Assembly (NCBI GenBank): GCA_019358985.1
Contig: JAHHIJ010000018.1
Location: forward strand, 1 to 64,000
DNA: 64,000 nucleotides
Direction of reading: 5' to 3'
DNA from: Tolypothrix brevis GSE-NOS-MK-07-07A
Lineage (GTDB): Bacteria > Cyanobacteriota > Cyanobacteriia > Cyanobacteriales > Nostocaceae
Positions 32,666 to 41,505 of this stretch are shown here, piece after piece; positions within the stretch are counted from its first letter, which is position 1; each line of letters begins with the position of its first letter. Position numbers and translations under genes: made by a program. Below the pieces are notes generated by a model. The model did not search any database. It was not told where the DNA came from and saw only the letters and a program-made list of their open reading frames with translations.

Positions 32666-35600
32666 TCATTTCCACTCGCCTTGAAGTGTAAATCCTGCCC
32701 AATAATATGGGGCAGCATAGTTCTTATTTTTTAACATTTCTATTTGTGCTTGCCTTAAAGCTGCCGCAGGTTTTAATTTGTCTTGCAACATCTTCTGATA
32801 AAATTTTGTCATCAATTCTGATGTGGCTTCGTCATCGACACTCCACAAGCTGACGACGACTCGCGGGCTACCTGCATACATGAAGCCTCTTGTCAATCCT
32901 ACCAATCCTTCTCCTTTGATTTCTTTGCCTAAACCTGTTTCGCAAGCACTGAGGACGATTAATTCTGCTGGCAAGTTGAGGTTAAATATATCGTGAAGTC
33001 GTAAAAAACCGTTTTGCGGCATTCCTTTGTTGTCAAACAGCGACAGCACTACCCCAGACAATTCTGGTTGCGTGCTATTAATGATGCCGTGTGTTGCAAA
33101 ATGCACAATTCGGTATTGACTAAGTTCGGGACTGGTTGCGATCGCTCGACTAGCGGCAAAGTCAAAAGCCTCTTTACGTAAGGCATTGGGAACTAAAATT
33201 AAAATGCGGTCGGCTTCGCTGCGCGTAAATGGTAAGCGATTAAATGTTACGCCTACATTTCTTGCAGATCTTGATAAATCGAGGTCGTTGACATTACGTT
33301 TGTCTACTGCCTGTTTTTGTGGTAATTTTAAACGTGGATCGTCACTGCTAAAAACTGGATCGGCAAGAATTGCGATCGCTTTCGGTGCTGGTTGACGGTT
33401 ATTTACTTCTTTGCGTAAAACTGCTAAAGTAGATACCGAGGGTAAATATACTATTTCGTGTTCAACTAATAAAGGCGTTGATTGTGTCTTTCCTGTTTGG
33501 TCTTTCGGGTTCGGCAATGCTCCAAACGGCAAATACTGCAACGCACCATCACTAACAATCACTAAACGCTTATTTCCCAACTCTTTCGCGACTCTTTGCA
33601 AAAGCATCTGACTCAGTTTGCTTGCGACTTCCACATCTGTAGGTGAATTGGAATTAGATACCACCGACATTCTTCTGTGTTTCTTCAGCGATTGATAAAA
33701 TTGCTTTGCGGTAGTTTCTATTTCTGCACGTTTAGGTAATTCGTAACTGGTAATGCTTGTTTTACTGACTGCCCAAAGATAACTGCGTTCTTCGCCTAGA
33801 GAATATTCTAAAACTAGGGTATCGTTATCAAGTAACTGCTGCTGTTGTGCTAATGTAAGAGACTGAGGTTGTGTAAGTGCAGCGTAACGGGGACTTGAGC
33901 TTCTAATTTGTGCTTTGACTTGTCGATATTGTTCTAAAAGCGCAGAAATTTCTTTTTGTAGCGCTTGCAGTTGCGCTTCTGTATTTGGTTTGCTAGATAA
34001 TTGAATTTGGCGTTTTTCCGTAGCGTCTAATTTTTGCTGCAAGTTGCGTTCAAGTTCTAGCAACTTCGGATCTACACCTTGACGAATATCAGCGTTAGCT
34101 TCATTCAACAATTCTACCAGACTGCGGGCGCGAGCGCGTTCACTAACTTGTAGCGCCAAAGCGTTGTATCCTTTATCTGGCTGCTGTTTGTGCGATCGCA
34201 TCAATAAGTCGATGTAAAACTGATAATATTTCTGTATCGAGGCAAAATACGAGCTTCGCAAATCTTGACTGGTAACGTTAGTGCGGATATCTTCAACGAT
34301 CGCTATCACTGATTCTATTTGCTTTTGCGCTACTTTGAAGTTGTTGCGATCGCGTTCGGTGACAGCAATATTATAAAGCGTATCTGCAACACCTGTGCGA
34401 TCGCCTAACTTTTGCCGCAACTTTATTTCCTGATTGTAAAAGTTAATTGCCTTCTCTGGCTGCTTTAATGAATTGTAAGCTTTGCCAATATTGCCTAAAG
34501 CGTTAGCTTCTGCTATGGGAATGCCGATTTTGGCAAATCTAGATGCTGCATCTTGTAAGGTATTTATCGCTTTTTGAGAATCACCTGATGCTAGATACAC
34601 CCTTCCAATAAAAGCATAAGCTGAAGCTTCACTAAAGCTGCTTTGTTGCTTCTGAGATAATAAAAGTCCTTGTTTGGCAACTTCCAGCGCTTTCGGATAA
34701 TCTTTTAAAGATTCATAAACTCTAATTACCCCAGTGAGTGTAGCAAATTCTTTAAACACATCTTTTTGTTCGCGCCACAATTTCAGTGCTCGATTGTAGT
34801 ATTCTAGTGACTTGGGATAATATAAAGCAATGTGGTAAACTGTACCTATATTATCAAGAGTTTGCGCTTCGAGAGTGCGATCGCCTATTTTTTGAAATAT
34901 TTCCAATGCTTGGGCGTAAGTATCAATACTCAGTTGATAATCTCCTAACTCTCTGTATACTTGAGCAATACTTTTCAAACTCTTCGCAACTCCCGAACGA
35001 TCCTGTACTTGACGCTGGAGAGTTAATGCTTGATTATATGTATCTAGCGCTTTCTGATAGTCACCGAATGATTGATAAATATCGCCAATACTATCAAGGG
35101 TGAAAGCTTCTCTTGCGCGATCTTGACTAGCACGTTGAAGTACCAAAGCTTGATTTAAAGATTCCAGAGCTTTTTGTTTATCCCCCAATTCATCATACAC
35201 TAAACTAATTGCCGTTAAAACTTCCGCTTCCCCGTAACGATTTCCGGCTTTTTGTAAAATAATACGTGCATTATTGAAGTATGAAATCGATGAAGGATAA
35301 TCGCCTAAAGATTTGTAACTAGCTGCAATACCGATGAGAGTTTGCGATTGTTGAGAAAGATTAAAGACAAGGGCAGCTCCAGTCAGACTTCCCTGGGCTT
35401 GTTGTTTCAGTTTCAAAGCTTGATTGAACGAGTTAAGTGACTGCTGATTTTCACCTAATGAAAGATAAATCAAGCCAATTCTATCATAAATCTCAGCTTG
35501 TCCGCTAATATCTTTTCTCGAACGTTGAATTTCCAATGCTTGATTTAAGATTGGTAAAGCTTTTTGCGACTCACCTAATGTAGTGTAAACTAGAGCGATC

Positions 35601-36235
35601 GCATTGAGTGTACTAGCTTGAGAGGCAGCATCTTTTGTGGTACGCTGAATTTCTAAGGCTTGATTGTAGGCATTGAGTGCTTTTTGAGTTTCCCCTAAAC
35701 TAAAGTAAACTCCACCAGTACCGACTAGCGTCATCGCTGCAAAATCAAGTTTTTTCTCACGTTGAAATAATGACAGCGCTTGGTTGTAAGATTGTAATGC
35801 CTTTTGCTTATCGCCCAAATTCCAGTAAGCACCAGCAACAGACGAAAGCATCACAGCTTCACCAAAACTATCTTTGAGTTCCCGTCTGATAACTAAAGCT
35901 TGATTGTAATATTCGAGTGCTTTTTGGTTTTGGGAAATTGTATAGTAAAGAGTGCCGATGCTTAAAAGTGTAGTAGCTTCAGAATTGCGATCGCCTATTT
36001 TTCGCCAAATTAAAAGCGCTTGAGAGTAAAGTGCGATCGCTTTTTGTCGAGATTCTCCCGTACCTTGCTGCAAAAGCTTCTGTGCTTCATCTAACAGTTG
36101 CTGTCCCTGAGCGGATTCTGGGGAATTATTTTGCGATTGAGCAATTTTCACACCTGGGACAGATGCGATCGCCACTACTGGATGCGACAACATCAGAATG
36201 CTCACAATCGCCGCGAAAGAACGATGAATCAGCAT
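32666..36235 (-). CDS. Secreted TPR-repeat protein with C-terminal CHAT domain
   Basis: About 1189 residues from the ATG at 36235; a GTG at 36265 would add ten. A signal peptide comes first (HRSFAAIVSILMLSHPVVAIA). Some 14-16 tetratricopeptide repeats follow (ALEYYNQALVIRRELKDSFG and variants), then a coiled-coil stretch (LQKLDATEKRQIQL), and the CHAT protease domain at the end with IVHFATHG (His) and LIVLSACETG (Cys). The CHAT domain sits on the export side if the signal is used. Family knowledge: such proteins are numerous in filamentous cyanobacteria, but their substrates are unknown. A repeat array lies upstream. The frame is intact. Confidence 0.85.
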   Translation of the reverse strand: MLIHRSFAAIVSILMLSHPVVAIASVPGVKIAQSQNNSPESAQGQQLLDEAQKLLQQGTGESRQKAIALYSQALLIWRKIGDRNSEATTLLSIGTLYYTISQNQKALEYYNQALVIRRELKDSFGEAVMLSSVAGAYWNLGDKQKALQSYNQALSLFQREKKLDFAAMTLVGTGGVYFSLGETQKALNAYNQALEIQRTTKDAASQASTLNAIALVYTTLGESQKALPILNQALEIQRSRKDISGQAEIYDRIGLIYLSLGENQQSLNSFNQALKLKQQAQGSLTGAALVFNLSQQSQTLIGIAASYKSLGDYPSSISYFNNARIILQKAGNRYGEAEVLTAISLVYDELGDKQKALESLNQALVLQRASQDRAREAFTLDSIGDIYQSFGDYQKALDTYNQALTLQRQVQDRSGVAKSLKSIAQVYRELGDYQLSIDTYAQALEIFQKIGDRTLEAQTLDNIGTVYHIALYYPKSLEYYNRALKLWREQKDVFKEFATLTGVIRVYESLKDYPKALEVAKQGLLLSQKQQSSFSEASAYAFIGRVYLASGDSQKAINTLQDAASRFAKIGIPIAEANALGNIGKAYNSLKQPEKAINFYNQEIKLRQKLGDRTGVADTLYNIAVTERDRNNFKVAQKQIESVIAIVEDIRTNVTSQDLRSSYFASIQKYYQFYIDLLMRSHKQQPDKGYNALALQVSERARARSLVELLNEANADIRQGVDPKLLELERNLQQKLDATEKRQIQLSSKPNTEAQLQALQKEISALLEQYRQVKAQIRSSSPRYAALTQPQSLTLAQQQQLLDNDTLVLEYSLGEERSYLWAVSKTSITSYELPKRAEIETTAKQFYQSLKKHRRMSVVSNSNSPTDVEVASKLSQMLLQRVAKELGNKRLVIVSDGALQYLPFGALPNPKDQTGKTQSTPLLVEHEIVYLPSVSTLAVLRKEVNNRQPAPKAIAILADPVFSSDDPRLKLPQKQAVDKRNVNDLDLSRSARNVGVTFNRLPFTRSEADRILILVPNALRKEAFDFAASRAIATSPELSQYRIVHFATHGIINSTQPELSGVVLSLFDNKGMPQNGFLRLHDIFNLNLPAELIVLSACETGLGKEIKGEGLVGLTRGFMYAGSPRVVVSLWSVDDEATSELMTKFYQKMLQDKLKPAAALRQAQIEMLKNKNYAAPYYWAGFTLQGEWK

Positions 36236-36360
36236 TCTATCACTTTTAATTTTGGGGTTTATCACCGTAATTATACCTTATATAGATACTTTCTCACGTT
36301 GTATAAGTCAGATTAGCACCTATGTAGCCACTATCTTGGCACTGTTACATATTTGAGAAC

Positions 36361-36996
36361 ATTAGACATCTCCAAAAAAATGTAGAGACGTAGCATTGCT
36401 ACGTCTGTTGAGGTTGTGGGTAACGCATAATTAATTTATGTCGATGTCTATTAGACATCTCCAAAAAAATGTAGAGACGTAGCATTGCTACGTCTGTTGA
36501 GGTTGTGGGTAACGCATAATTAATTTATGTCGATGTCTATTAGACATCTCCAGATTCATACGTAAAGACGTTCCGCCGGAACGTCTCTACAAGGGTTTCG
36601 GGTAACGCATAGTTCATTTCTAGAGATGTCTATTAGGCATCTCCGGAAAAAATGTAGAGACGTAGCAATGCTACGTCTGTTGAGGTTGTGGGCAACGCAT
36701 AATTAATTTATGTCGATGTCTATTAGACATCTCCGGAAAAATGTAGAGACGTAGCAATGCTACGTCTGTTGAGGTTGTGGGTAACGCATAATTAATTTAT
36801 GTCGATGTCTATTAGGCATCTCCAGATTCATACGTAAAGACGTTCCGCCGGAACGTCTCTACAAGGGTTTGGGGCAACGCATAATTAATTTATGTCGATG
36901 TCTATTAGGCATTTCCGGAAAAGAGGTAAAGACGTAGCAGTGCTACGTCTCTACAAGGGTTTGGGGTAATGCATAATTAATTTATGGAGATGTCTA
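36361..36996. repeat. Seven-unit tandem array with alternating palindromic cores
   Basis: Seven units of about 88-95 bp, each starting ATTAGACATCTCC (or ATTAGGCAT) and ending GATGTCT. Units 1, 2, 4, 5 and 7 carry AGACGTAGCA/TGCTACGTCT. Units 3 and 6 carry AGACGTTCCG/CGGAACGTCT preceded by GATTCATACGTAA. The order is AAB-AAB-A. Flanking carrier text (GGGTAACGCATAATTAATTTA) is shared. No ORF crosses it. It lies between divergent genes at 36235 and 37081. Confidence 0.85.
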
Positions 36997-37080
36997 TATC
37001 AAGCGGCGTTGTAAATTAATAGTAACATCACCGAAAAATTGACCGTCGCTCGTGCGAAAATTAAGAAAAATAGATTAAAA

Positions 37081-38565
37081 ATGCTTACTGCTTCAGAAAC
37101 TCCTATTCTTACAGCAATCGTGCTGGTTTTTTTCGGTATTTTGGCTTGGGGCTTTTATCGCGCCAGACCATTTGGTAAACTCGGCATCTTAGCTTGGTTG
37201 CAGTCTGTGGTGTTGATGACTCCTTGGCTGTTGTTTTTTGGCTTGTTCGCTGCCGGGATTTACATCAATATAGTCGGTGTGTTATTTTTATTAGTTGGAT
37301 CGACTGTCTTATACATCTTTTTGGGAAGAAAATTGCGAGCAGCTGGACAAGATGCGATTCTCAAACAACGTGCGACAGAAAGATTAGCCGCTACCCTAGC
37401 AACAGAAACTCTACAAAATGCAGCAGTGAATGCGGAATTAAAGCTGGAAGATCCGCCAATTCCGGAAGAGGAATTGAACGCAATTAAAGGTATTTTCGGT
37501 TTAGATACATTTTTTGCCATAGAAGCGATCGCTTATCAACAAGGAGCGATTTTCAAAGGTAATCTGCGGGGAGAACCAGAAGAAGTTCACAATCGTCTCA
37601 CCATCAGTTTACAAGAACGTCTGGGCGATAAATATCGCTTGTTCCTCGTCGAAAACCAAGAGGGCAAACCTGTAATTATCGTCTTACCCAGTAGCAATGA
37701 CCCGCGTCCATTAACAGTATCACAAAAAATCTTTGCTGGTATTTTATTTCTAGCAACGATCGCCACCTGTTTAGAAGCTAGCGGTTTACTATTAAGATTT
37801 GATTTATTTGAGAATCCATCCCGCTTTGCTGAAACCTTACCCATCGGTGGAGGTATTTTGGCGATTTTGCTAATTCACGAAATCGGTCATTGGTTAATAG
37901 CACGTCGTCACCAAATCCGTTTAAGTTTACCATTCTTTCTTCCCGCCGTGCAGATTGGCTCATTTGGGGCAATTACTCGGTTTGAATCTTTATTACCCAA
38001 TCGCAAGATATTATTCGATATTGCCATAGCAGGTCCAGCCGCAGGTGGAATTACTTCTTTGGTAACATTGATAATAGGCTTGCTACTTTCTCATCAGGGT
38101 AGCTTGTTTCAATTACCAAGCGAGTTTTTCCAAGGTTCGATTTTGGTAGGAAGCTTGGCGCGGATAATTCTCGGTTCTGCGTTACAATCATCTGTGGTAG
38201 ATATTCATCCTTTAGTGGTGATTGGCTGGTTAGGATTGGTCATCACTGCGATAAACTTAATGCCAGCCGGTGTATTAGATGGTGGACGCATTGTCCAAGG
38301 GATTTACGGACGCAAAACCGCAGCAAGAGTCACAATCGCAACTTTAATTGTTTTAGGAATAGCATCTTTAGCGAATCCCCTTGCAATGTATTGGGCTATC
38401 GTGATTCTATTTTTACAAAGGGATTTAGAACGTCCCAGCTTGAACGAAATCACCGAACCCGACGACGCCCGCGCTGCCTTGGGTCTTTTAGCCTTATTCT
38501 TGATGATAGCTACCCTTTTACCTTTAACTCCCGCTTTGGCTGGACGTTTGGGAATTGGGGGGTAA
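37081..38565 (+). CDS. Site-2 protease family (M50) intramembrane metalloprotease, EGY-like
   Basis: 494 residues from the ATG at 37081; the frame opens at a TTG at 37039. The zinc site HEIGH lies in ILLIHEIGHWLIARRH, and the third ligand motif in NLMPAGVLDGGRIVQG, as in M50 proteases. At least seven hydrophobic spans are visible, with a soluble segment of about 100 residues (ELKLEDPPIPEEELNAIKGI onward) between spans two and three. The PEEELNAIKGIFGLDTFFA segment is typical of the chloroplast EGY1/cyanobacterial S2P-like group. It probably acts in the thylakoid or cytoplasmic membrane on membrane-bound substrates. The repeat array lies directly upstream. Confidence 0.82.
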   Translation: MLTASETPILTAIVLVFFGILAWGFYRARPFGKLGILAWLQSVVLMTPWLLFFGLFAAGIYINIVGVLFLLVGSTVLYIFLGRKLRAAGQDAILKQRATERLAATLATETLQNAAVNAELKLEDPPIPEEELNAIKGIFGLDTFFAIEAIAYQQGAIFKGNLRGEPEEVHNRLTISLQERLGDKYRLFLVENQEGKPVIIVLPSSNDPRPLTVSQKIFAGILFLATIATCLEASGLLLRFDLFENPSRFAETLPIGGGILAILLIHEIGHWLIARRHQIRLSLPFFLPAVQIGSFGAITRFESLLPNRKILFDIAIAGPAAGGITSLVTLIIGLLLSHQGSLFQLPSEFFQGSILVGSLARIILGSALQSSVVDIHPLVVIGWLGLVITAINLMPAGVLDGGRIVQGIYGRKTAARVTIATLIVLGIASLANPLAMYWAIVILFLQRDLERPSLNEITEPDDARAALGLLALFLMIATLLPLTPALAGRLGIGG

Positions 38566-38583
38566 TAGGTGACAACAGCGTTC

Positions 38584-38772
38584 TCAATGTCTCTGTCTTT
38601 GAATACTGTTCGGCTGGGGTAGCCTGCGAAGTTTGTTTACGATTTCTCGTTCACGATGAACAGTATGCGTAAATCCTTGATGTCGGCTGACTATAGCTTG
38701 TTTAAATAACTCTTCAACCCTTGAATATAGAGAACTTTGGTTCTTTTTTAAACTAATGATGTAATCTCCTCC
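38584..38772 (-). pseudogene. Remnant of an ISAs1-like transposase
   Basis: Read on the minus strand, about 62 codons give GDYIISLKKNQSSLYSRVEE, then LFKQAIVSRHQGFTHTVHRE, up to a stop at 38584. GDYxxxLKxNQ is the conserved stretch around the second DDE region of ISAs1/H-repeat transposases. A stop codon (38773) lies directly upstream in frame and the downstream part ends early, so only a piece of the gene remains. It is too short to have been flagged as a gene by length alone. Confidence 0.6.
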
Positions 38773-38805
38773 CTAGTCTTTAATTAACTTATTAACGTAA
38801 AATTA

Positions 38806-38902
38806 AATAGGACTTACGCATGGACTACGTATTTCCGTCATTGCGACGCAAGGAAGCAATCTCAAAGTCTTGTTTTCTCGTAACGAGTGCGTAAGTCCTA
38901 TT
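38806..38902. repeat. MITE with 15-bp perfect ends (AATAGGACTTACGCA)
   Basis: AATAGGACTTACGCA at 38806 and its exact inverse TGCGTAAGTCCTATT ending at 38902 bound a 97-bp non-coding unit. It lies only about 27 bases before the Uma2 gene, so it may affect that gene's promoter. Confidence 0.7.
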
Positions 38903-38928
38903 AAATTAAATTAGAGCATGATTCAACC

Positions 38929-39537
38929 ATGACGCAAGCACTACAAAAACTATTTACATTCGATGAATTTGTAGAATTTTTACAATTTCAAAATGAAAAT
39001 ATTTGCTACGAATTATATGACGGAAATATTATTCAAATGCCTCAACCAAAAGGAAAACATGAAGAAATTATTGCTTTTTTAACAGCAATTTTCGGATATG
39101 AATTTGTAAGACTTAACCTTAAATACGGCATATCGAATAAAGGATTATTGAAGCCTGAAAATAAACAATCTGGATACTTTCCAGATATTCTTGTATTAAA
39201 TCTCTCCAATTTAGTAAACGAACCACGCTGGCAAGAAGAGTCTATAGTCAGTAACCCTGAGTCAATACCTTTGGTAATTGAAGTGGTTAGTACTAATTGG
39301 AGAGATGATTATCTCAAAAAACTTGCCGATTATGTTCGCGTAGCGTCTCGAAGAGAGGAAATGGGAATACGCGAATACTGGATTGTAGATTATGGTGCTT
39401 TTGCTAATAAATCACTGATAGGAGAAGATAAACAGCCAACTATTACTATTTATTCTTTCAATGATGAAGGTGAATATCAAGGTAAACAATTTAGAGGAAA
39501 TGACCGCATAGAATCACCTACATTGCCGATAAAATGA
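38929..39537 (+). CDS. Uma2 family (DUF820) putative restriction-endonuclease-like protein
   Basis: 202 residues with the PD-(D/E)xK pattern of the Uma2 family: YELYDGNIIQMPQPKGKHEE at the N-terminus, the acid in YFPDILVL, the E-x-V strand PLVIEVVSTNW, then RDDYLKKLADY with Lys, and REYWIVDY. These proteins are abundant in filamentous cyanobacteria and their role is unclear. Between KLADY and EMGIREYW an extra VRVASRRE is present where relatives run directly on (DYExxGIxEYWIVD). The 24 bases encoding it match a dispersed repeat (see 39334-39357). The enzyme frame remains open. Confidence 0.75.
   Translation: MTQALQKLFTFDEFVEFLQFQNENICYELYDGNIIQMPQPKGKHEEIIAFLTAIFGYEFVRLNLKYGISNKGLLKPENKQSGYFPDILVLNLSNLVNEPRWQEESIVSNPESIPLVIEVVSTNWRDDYLKKLADYVRVASRREEMGIREYWIVDYGAFANKSLIGEDKQPTITIYSFNDEGEYQGKQFRGNDRIESPTLPIK
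39334..39357. repeat. 24-bp dispersed repeat inserted in frame in the Uma2 gene
   Basis: GTTCGCGTAGCGTCTCGAAG followed by AGAG; a near-identical copy (GTTCGCGGAGCGTCTCGAAG) occurs at 39963 inside a MITE. It adds exactly eight codons, so the reading frame is kept. It is the kind of small dispersed repeat known from Nostoc genomes. Confidence 0.65.
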
Positions 39538-39671
39538 TTGATTTACTCCGACAGCACAGAACAGATACAACAAGAAGAAATATGAATAAAATTATTGGAG
39601 TTGAGGATTTTTTAAAGTATCTTGAGCAAAAACTGACATGTCCTTAAAAGAAAGTTTAAAGTATTGTACCC

Positions 39672-39767
39672 AATAGACATCTCCAGAAATGAATTATGCG
39701 TTGCCCGAAACCCTTGTAGAGACGTAGCACTGCTACGTCTTTACCTCTTTTCCAACAGATGTCTAAT
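39672..39767. repeat. AGACATCTCC-type element, near-identical to the one at 129-221
   Basis: It starts AATAGACATCTCCAGAAATG and ends CAACAGATGTCTAATT with the GTAGAGACGTAGCA core. It differs from the copy at the left window edge by very few bases, so the two spread recently. The 39538-40082 gap holds this element plus two MITEs and no gene. Confidence 0.7.
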
Positions 39768-39806
39768 TATTTCTTTTGTTTAAATCCCGCTATCAACTCC
39801 CAACTA

Positions 39807-39922
39807 ATACCATTTCTGCATGAAGATGCACCTAATTTAGCCCACGCAGGTGGGCTTTGTTCGTTTAGCCCCAGGCTTTCAGCCTAAGGGCAATAAAGCG
39901 CAGCCTCACATAGAATTAGTAT
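39807..39922. repeat. Uninterrupted ATACCA-type MITE
   Basis: It starts ATACCATTTCTGCATGAAG and ends CATAGAATTAGTAT, with stems AGCCCACGCAGGTGGGCT and CAGGCTTTCAGCCT inside. It serves as the reference for the interrupted copy at 32428-32652 and the copy at 18438-18552. Confidence 0.65.
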
Positions 39923-39923
39923 A

Positions 39924-40070
39924 AGTGGTTATGCAAAAATATCTATGTCATTGCGAACGAAGTGTTCGCGGAGCGTCTCGAAGAGAAGCAATCTCAAACC
40001 CCTGCGATTGCGTCATTCCGCTTCGCTCCATTCGCAATGACAAATGTATGTTTAATTTTGCATAACTACT
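39924..40070. repeat. MITE with AGTGGTTATGCAAAA ends carrying a dispersed repeat
   Basis: Ends AGTGGTTATGCAAAA and TTTTGCATAACTACT match at 14 of 15 bases when inverted. A second inverted pair, TGTCATTGCGAA and TTCGCAATGACA, lies inside. The GTTCGCGGAGCGTCTCGAAG repeat (39963-39982) has landed within it. Confidence 0.65.
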
Positions 40071-40082
40071 TAACAACTCTCC

Positions 40083-41291
40083 TCAACCTTTCCAACCTGC
40101 GAGTAAATTCGGATACGCTTTTGGTGTGGGGAAAAGCTTCCCAAAGCTCGTTTGACGTTGTGGGGGTTTCTCCTTGGCAAGGTTCCATAAAGTTTCGTAA
40201 AAGAAAAAGGATACACCTGCAAACTTACGATCGCGTACACTCTGCACTTGTGTTTCAATTTGTTGCATCGGCACAAATCGACCTTTCAAACCTGATAGAA
40301 TGCCAATACTTACGGGAATGTGGCTGCGTGCTGCTTTGACTTCTGGATATTCTAATTCGCTGTTAAAGACATTCAAGTCATTCCGGTATATCTGCAAAAC
40401 TAATTCTTCAATTAGTCCCATGCGTTCCCACTTCTGCCAATCTGCTAAAAAGAAGTCATAAGAAAAGCGTTGGGGATTAGGTGCAATGGAAACGATGCAA
40501 TTCTTTTTCGTTGCTTTAATAGCTGTAAATACCCGCTTCATATAGTTGGTGATTTTGTTTGCTCGCCAACTTAGCCATTCTGGATTCTTAAAGTCTGTTG
40601 GTGGAACTTTGCCATTATGCTCTTTTTTGTAGAGTGCAACAGTATAGGCATCATATCCCAATTCTGATGGTAAACCAAAATGGTCATCAAATTGAATGCC
40701 GTCGATGTTGTAATTTCTGACAATTTCGACGATTAAGTTTTGGATAAATTGCTGTACTTCTGGGTGAAAGGGATTCAACCAAACGCGATCGTGAGTACCT
40801 TCTTTAAGAATTTGCGTACCGTTAGCGCGATTTGTCAGCCATTGGGGATGACGTTTAGCTAATTGGGAATCAGCCGGTGCCATAAAGCCAAATTCAAACC
40901 AGGGAATGACTGTTAAGCCTTTTTGGTGTCCGACATCGACAACTTCTTTGAGCATATCACGTCGTTGTAATCCTGGTGTCGGATCGAGCGATCGCCCAAT
41001 TACACTTTGCGCTACCTTACTAGGATATAACGTCCAGCCCCAATTCCAAACAGTGGGATATACAGTATTAAAGTTTAACTCATCTAGGCGTTGCAAAGCT
41101 TTATTCAGACGCGATCGCTCAAACAACACATCGCTATCAATATTAGTTAACCACACCCCCCGCAACTCCGCGCTTTTTCCCACAGACACATTTTGCGCGT
41201 TTAAAGGAAAAGACAACATCACTGCCGCTATTATACTTAAAGCTACCACCGCAGAAAAGAACGCCCTTTGTTTACTCACAAGCTTCATCAT
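40083..41291 (-). CDS. Glycosyl hydrolase-like 10 (GHL10/DUF187) secreted protein
   Basis: 402 residues. A signal peptide (FFSAVVALSIIAAVMLSFPL then NAQ) directs export. The mature part begins AELRGVWLTNIDSDVLF and continues with NFNTVYPTVWNWGWTLYPS, VIPWFEFGFMAP, IVEIVRNYNIDGIQFDDHFG and IAPNPQRFSYDFFLADWQKW. This is the full run of motifs of the GHL10 (DUF187, YngK-like) TIM-barrel family. A glycosidase acting on cell-wall or exopolysaccharide sugar is likely; the substrate is unknown. The candidate acids are the Glu in PWFEFGF and the Asp pair in QFDDHF. It lies downstream of tamB on the same strand, 214 bases away, with a repeat between. Confidence 0.82.
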   Translation of the reverse strand: MMKLVSKQRAFFSAVVALSIIAAVMLSFPLNAQNVSVGKSAELRGVWLTNIDSDVLFERSRLNKALQRLDELNFNTVYPTVWNWGWTLYPSKVAQSVIGRSLDPTPGLQRRDMLKEVVDVGHQKGLTVIPWFEFGFMAPADSQLAKRHPQWLTNRANGTQILKEGTHDRVWLNPFHPEVQQFIQNLIVEIVRNYNIDGIQFDDHFGLPSELGYDAYTVALYKKEHNGKVPPTDFKNPEWLSWRANKITNYMKRVFTAIKATKKNCIVSIAPNPQRFSYDFFLADWQKWERMGLIEELVLQIYRNDLNVFNSELEYPEVKAARSHIPVSIGILSGLKGRFVPMQQIETQVQSVRDRKFAGVSFFFYETLWNLAKEKPPQRQTSFGKLFPTPKAYPNLLAGWKG

Positions 41292-41408
41292 CTAGTTTCA
41301 GTAATTTAACACCCTCCGACTATTGCGTTATATCATGTCCGTTTAATTAACAGTCATAAAAACGTCGCAACCATCGTATTAGTGCCTCAAGATAGTTTTG
41401 AGGGTTTG

Positions 41409-41459
41409 TAGTAAGCACGAAGAGTGCTTGGGAAATAAGGACTTTAGTCCTTACTACGA
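41409..41459. repeat. GTAGTAAG-type dispersed inverted repeat
   Basis: GTAGTAAGCACGAAGAGTGC and AAGGACTTTAGTCCTTACTAC (the latter split AAGGACTTTAG and TCCTTACTAC) form two small hairpins bounded by GTAGTAAG/CTTACTAC. It is related to the palindrome at 11360-11397. It separates tamB from the GHL10 gene and may end the tamB transcript. Confidence 0.5.
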
Positions 41460-41505
41460 ACTTACTTACCCATCATTGCCGAACCTCTAAACAACAGTGT
41501 TAAAG

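Noticed and set aside
36361-36996. Array considered as CRISPR
   Set aside because: Units are about 90 bp, follow one another directly and have no unique spacers; the variable part is one of two palindromic cores. No cas genes are present.
39962-40339. 125-codon plus-strand ORF
   Set aside because: The first part is MITE and dispersed repeat; the rest is antisense to the end of the GHL10 gene.
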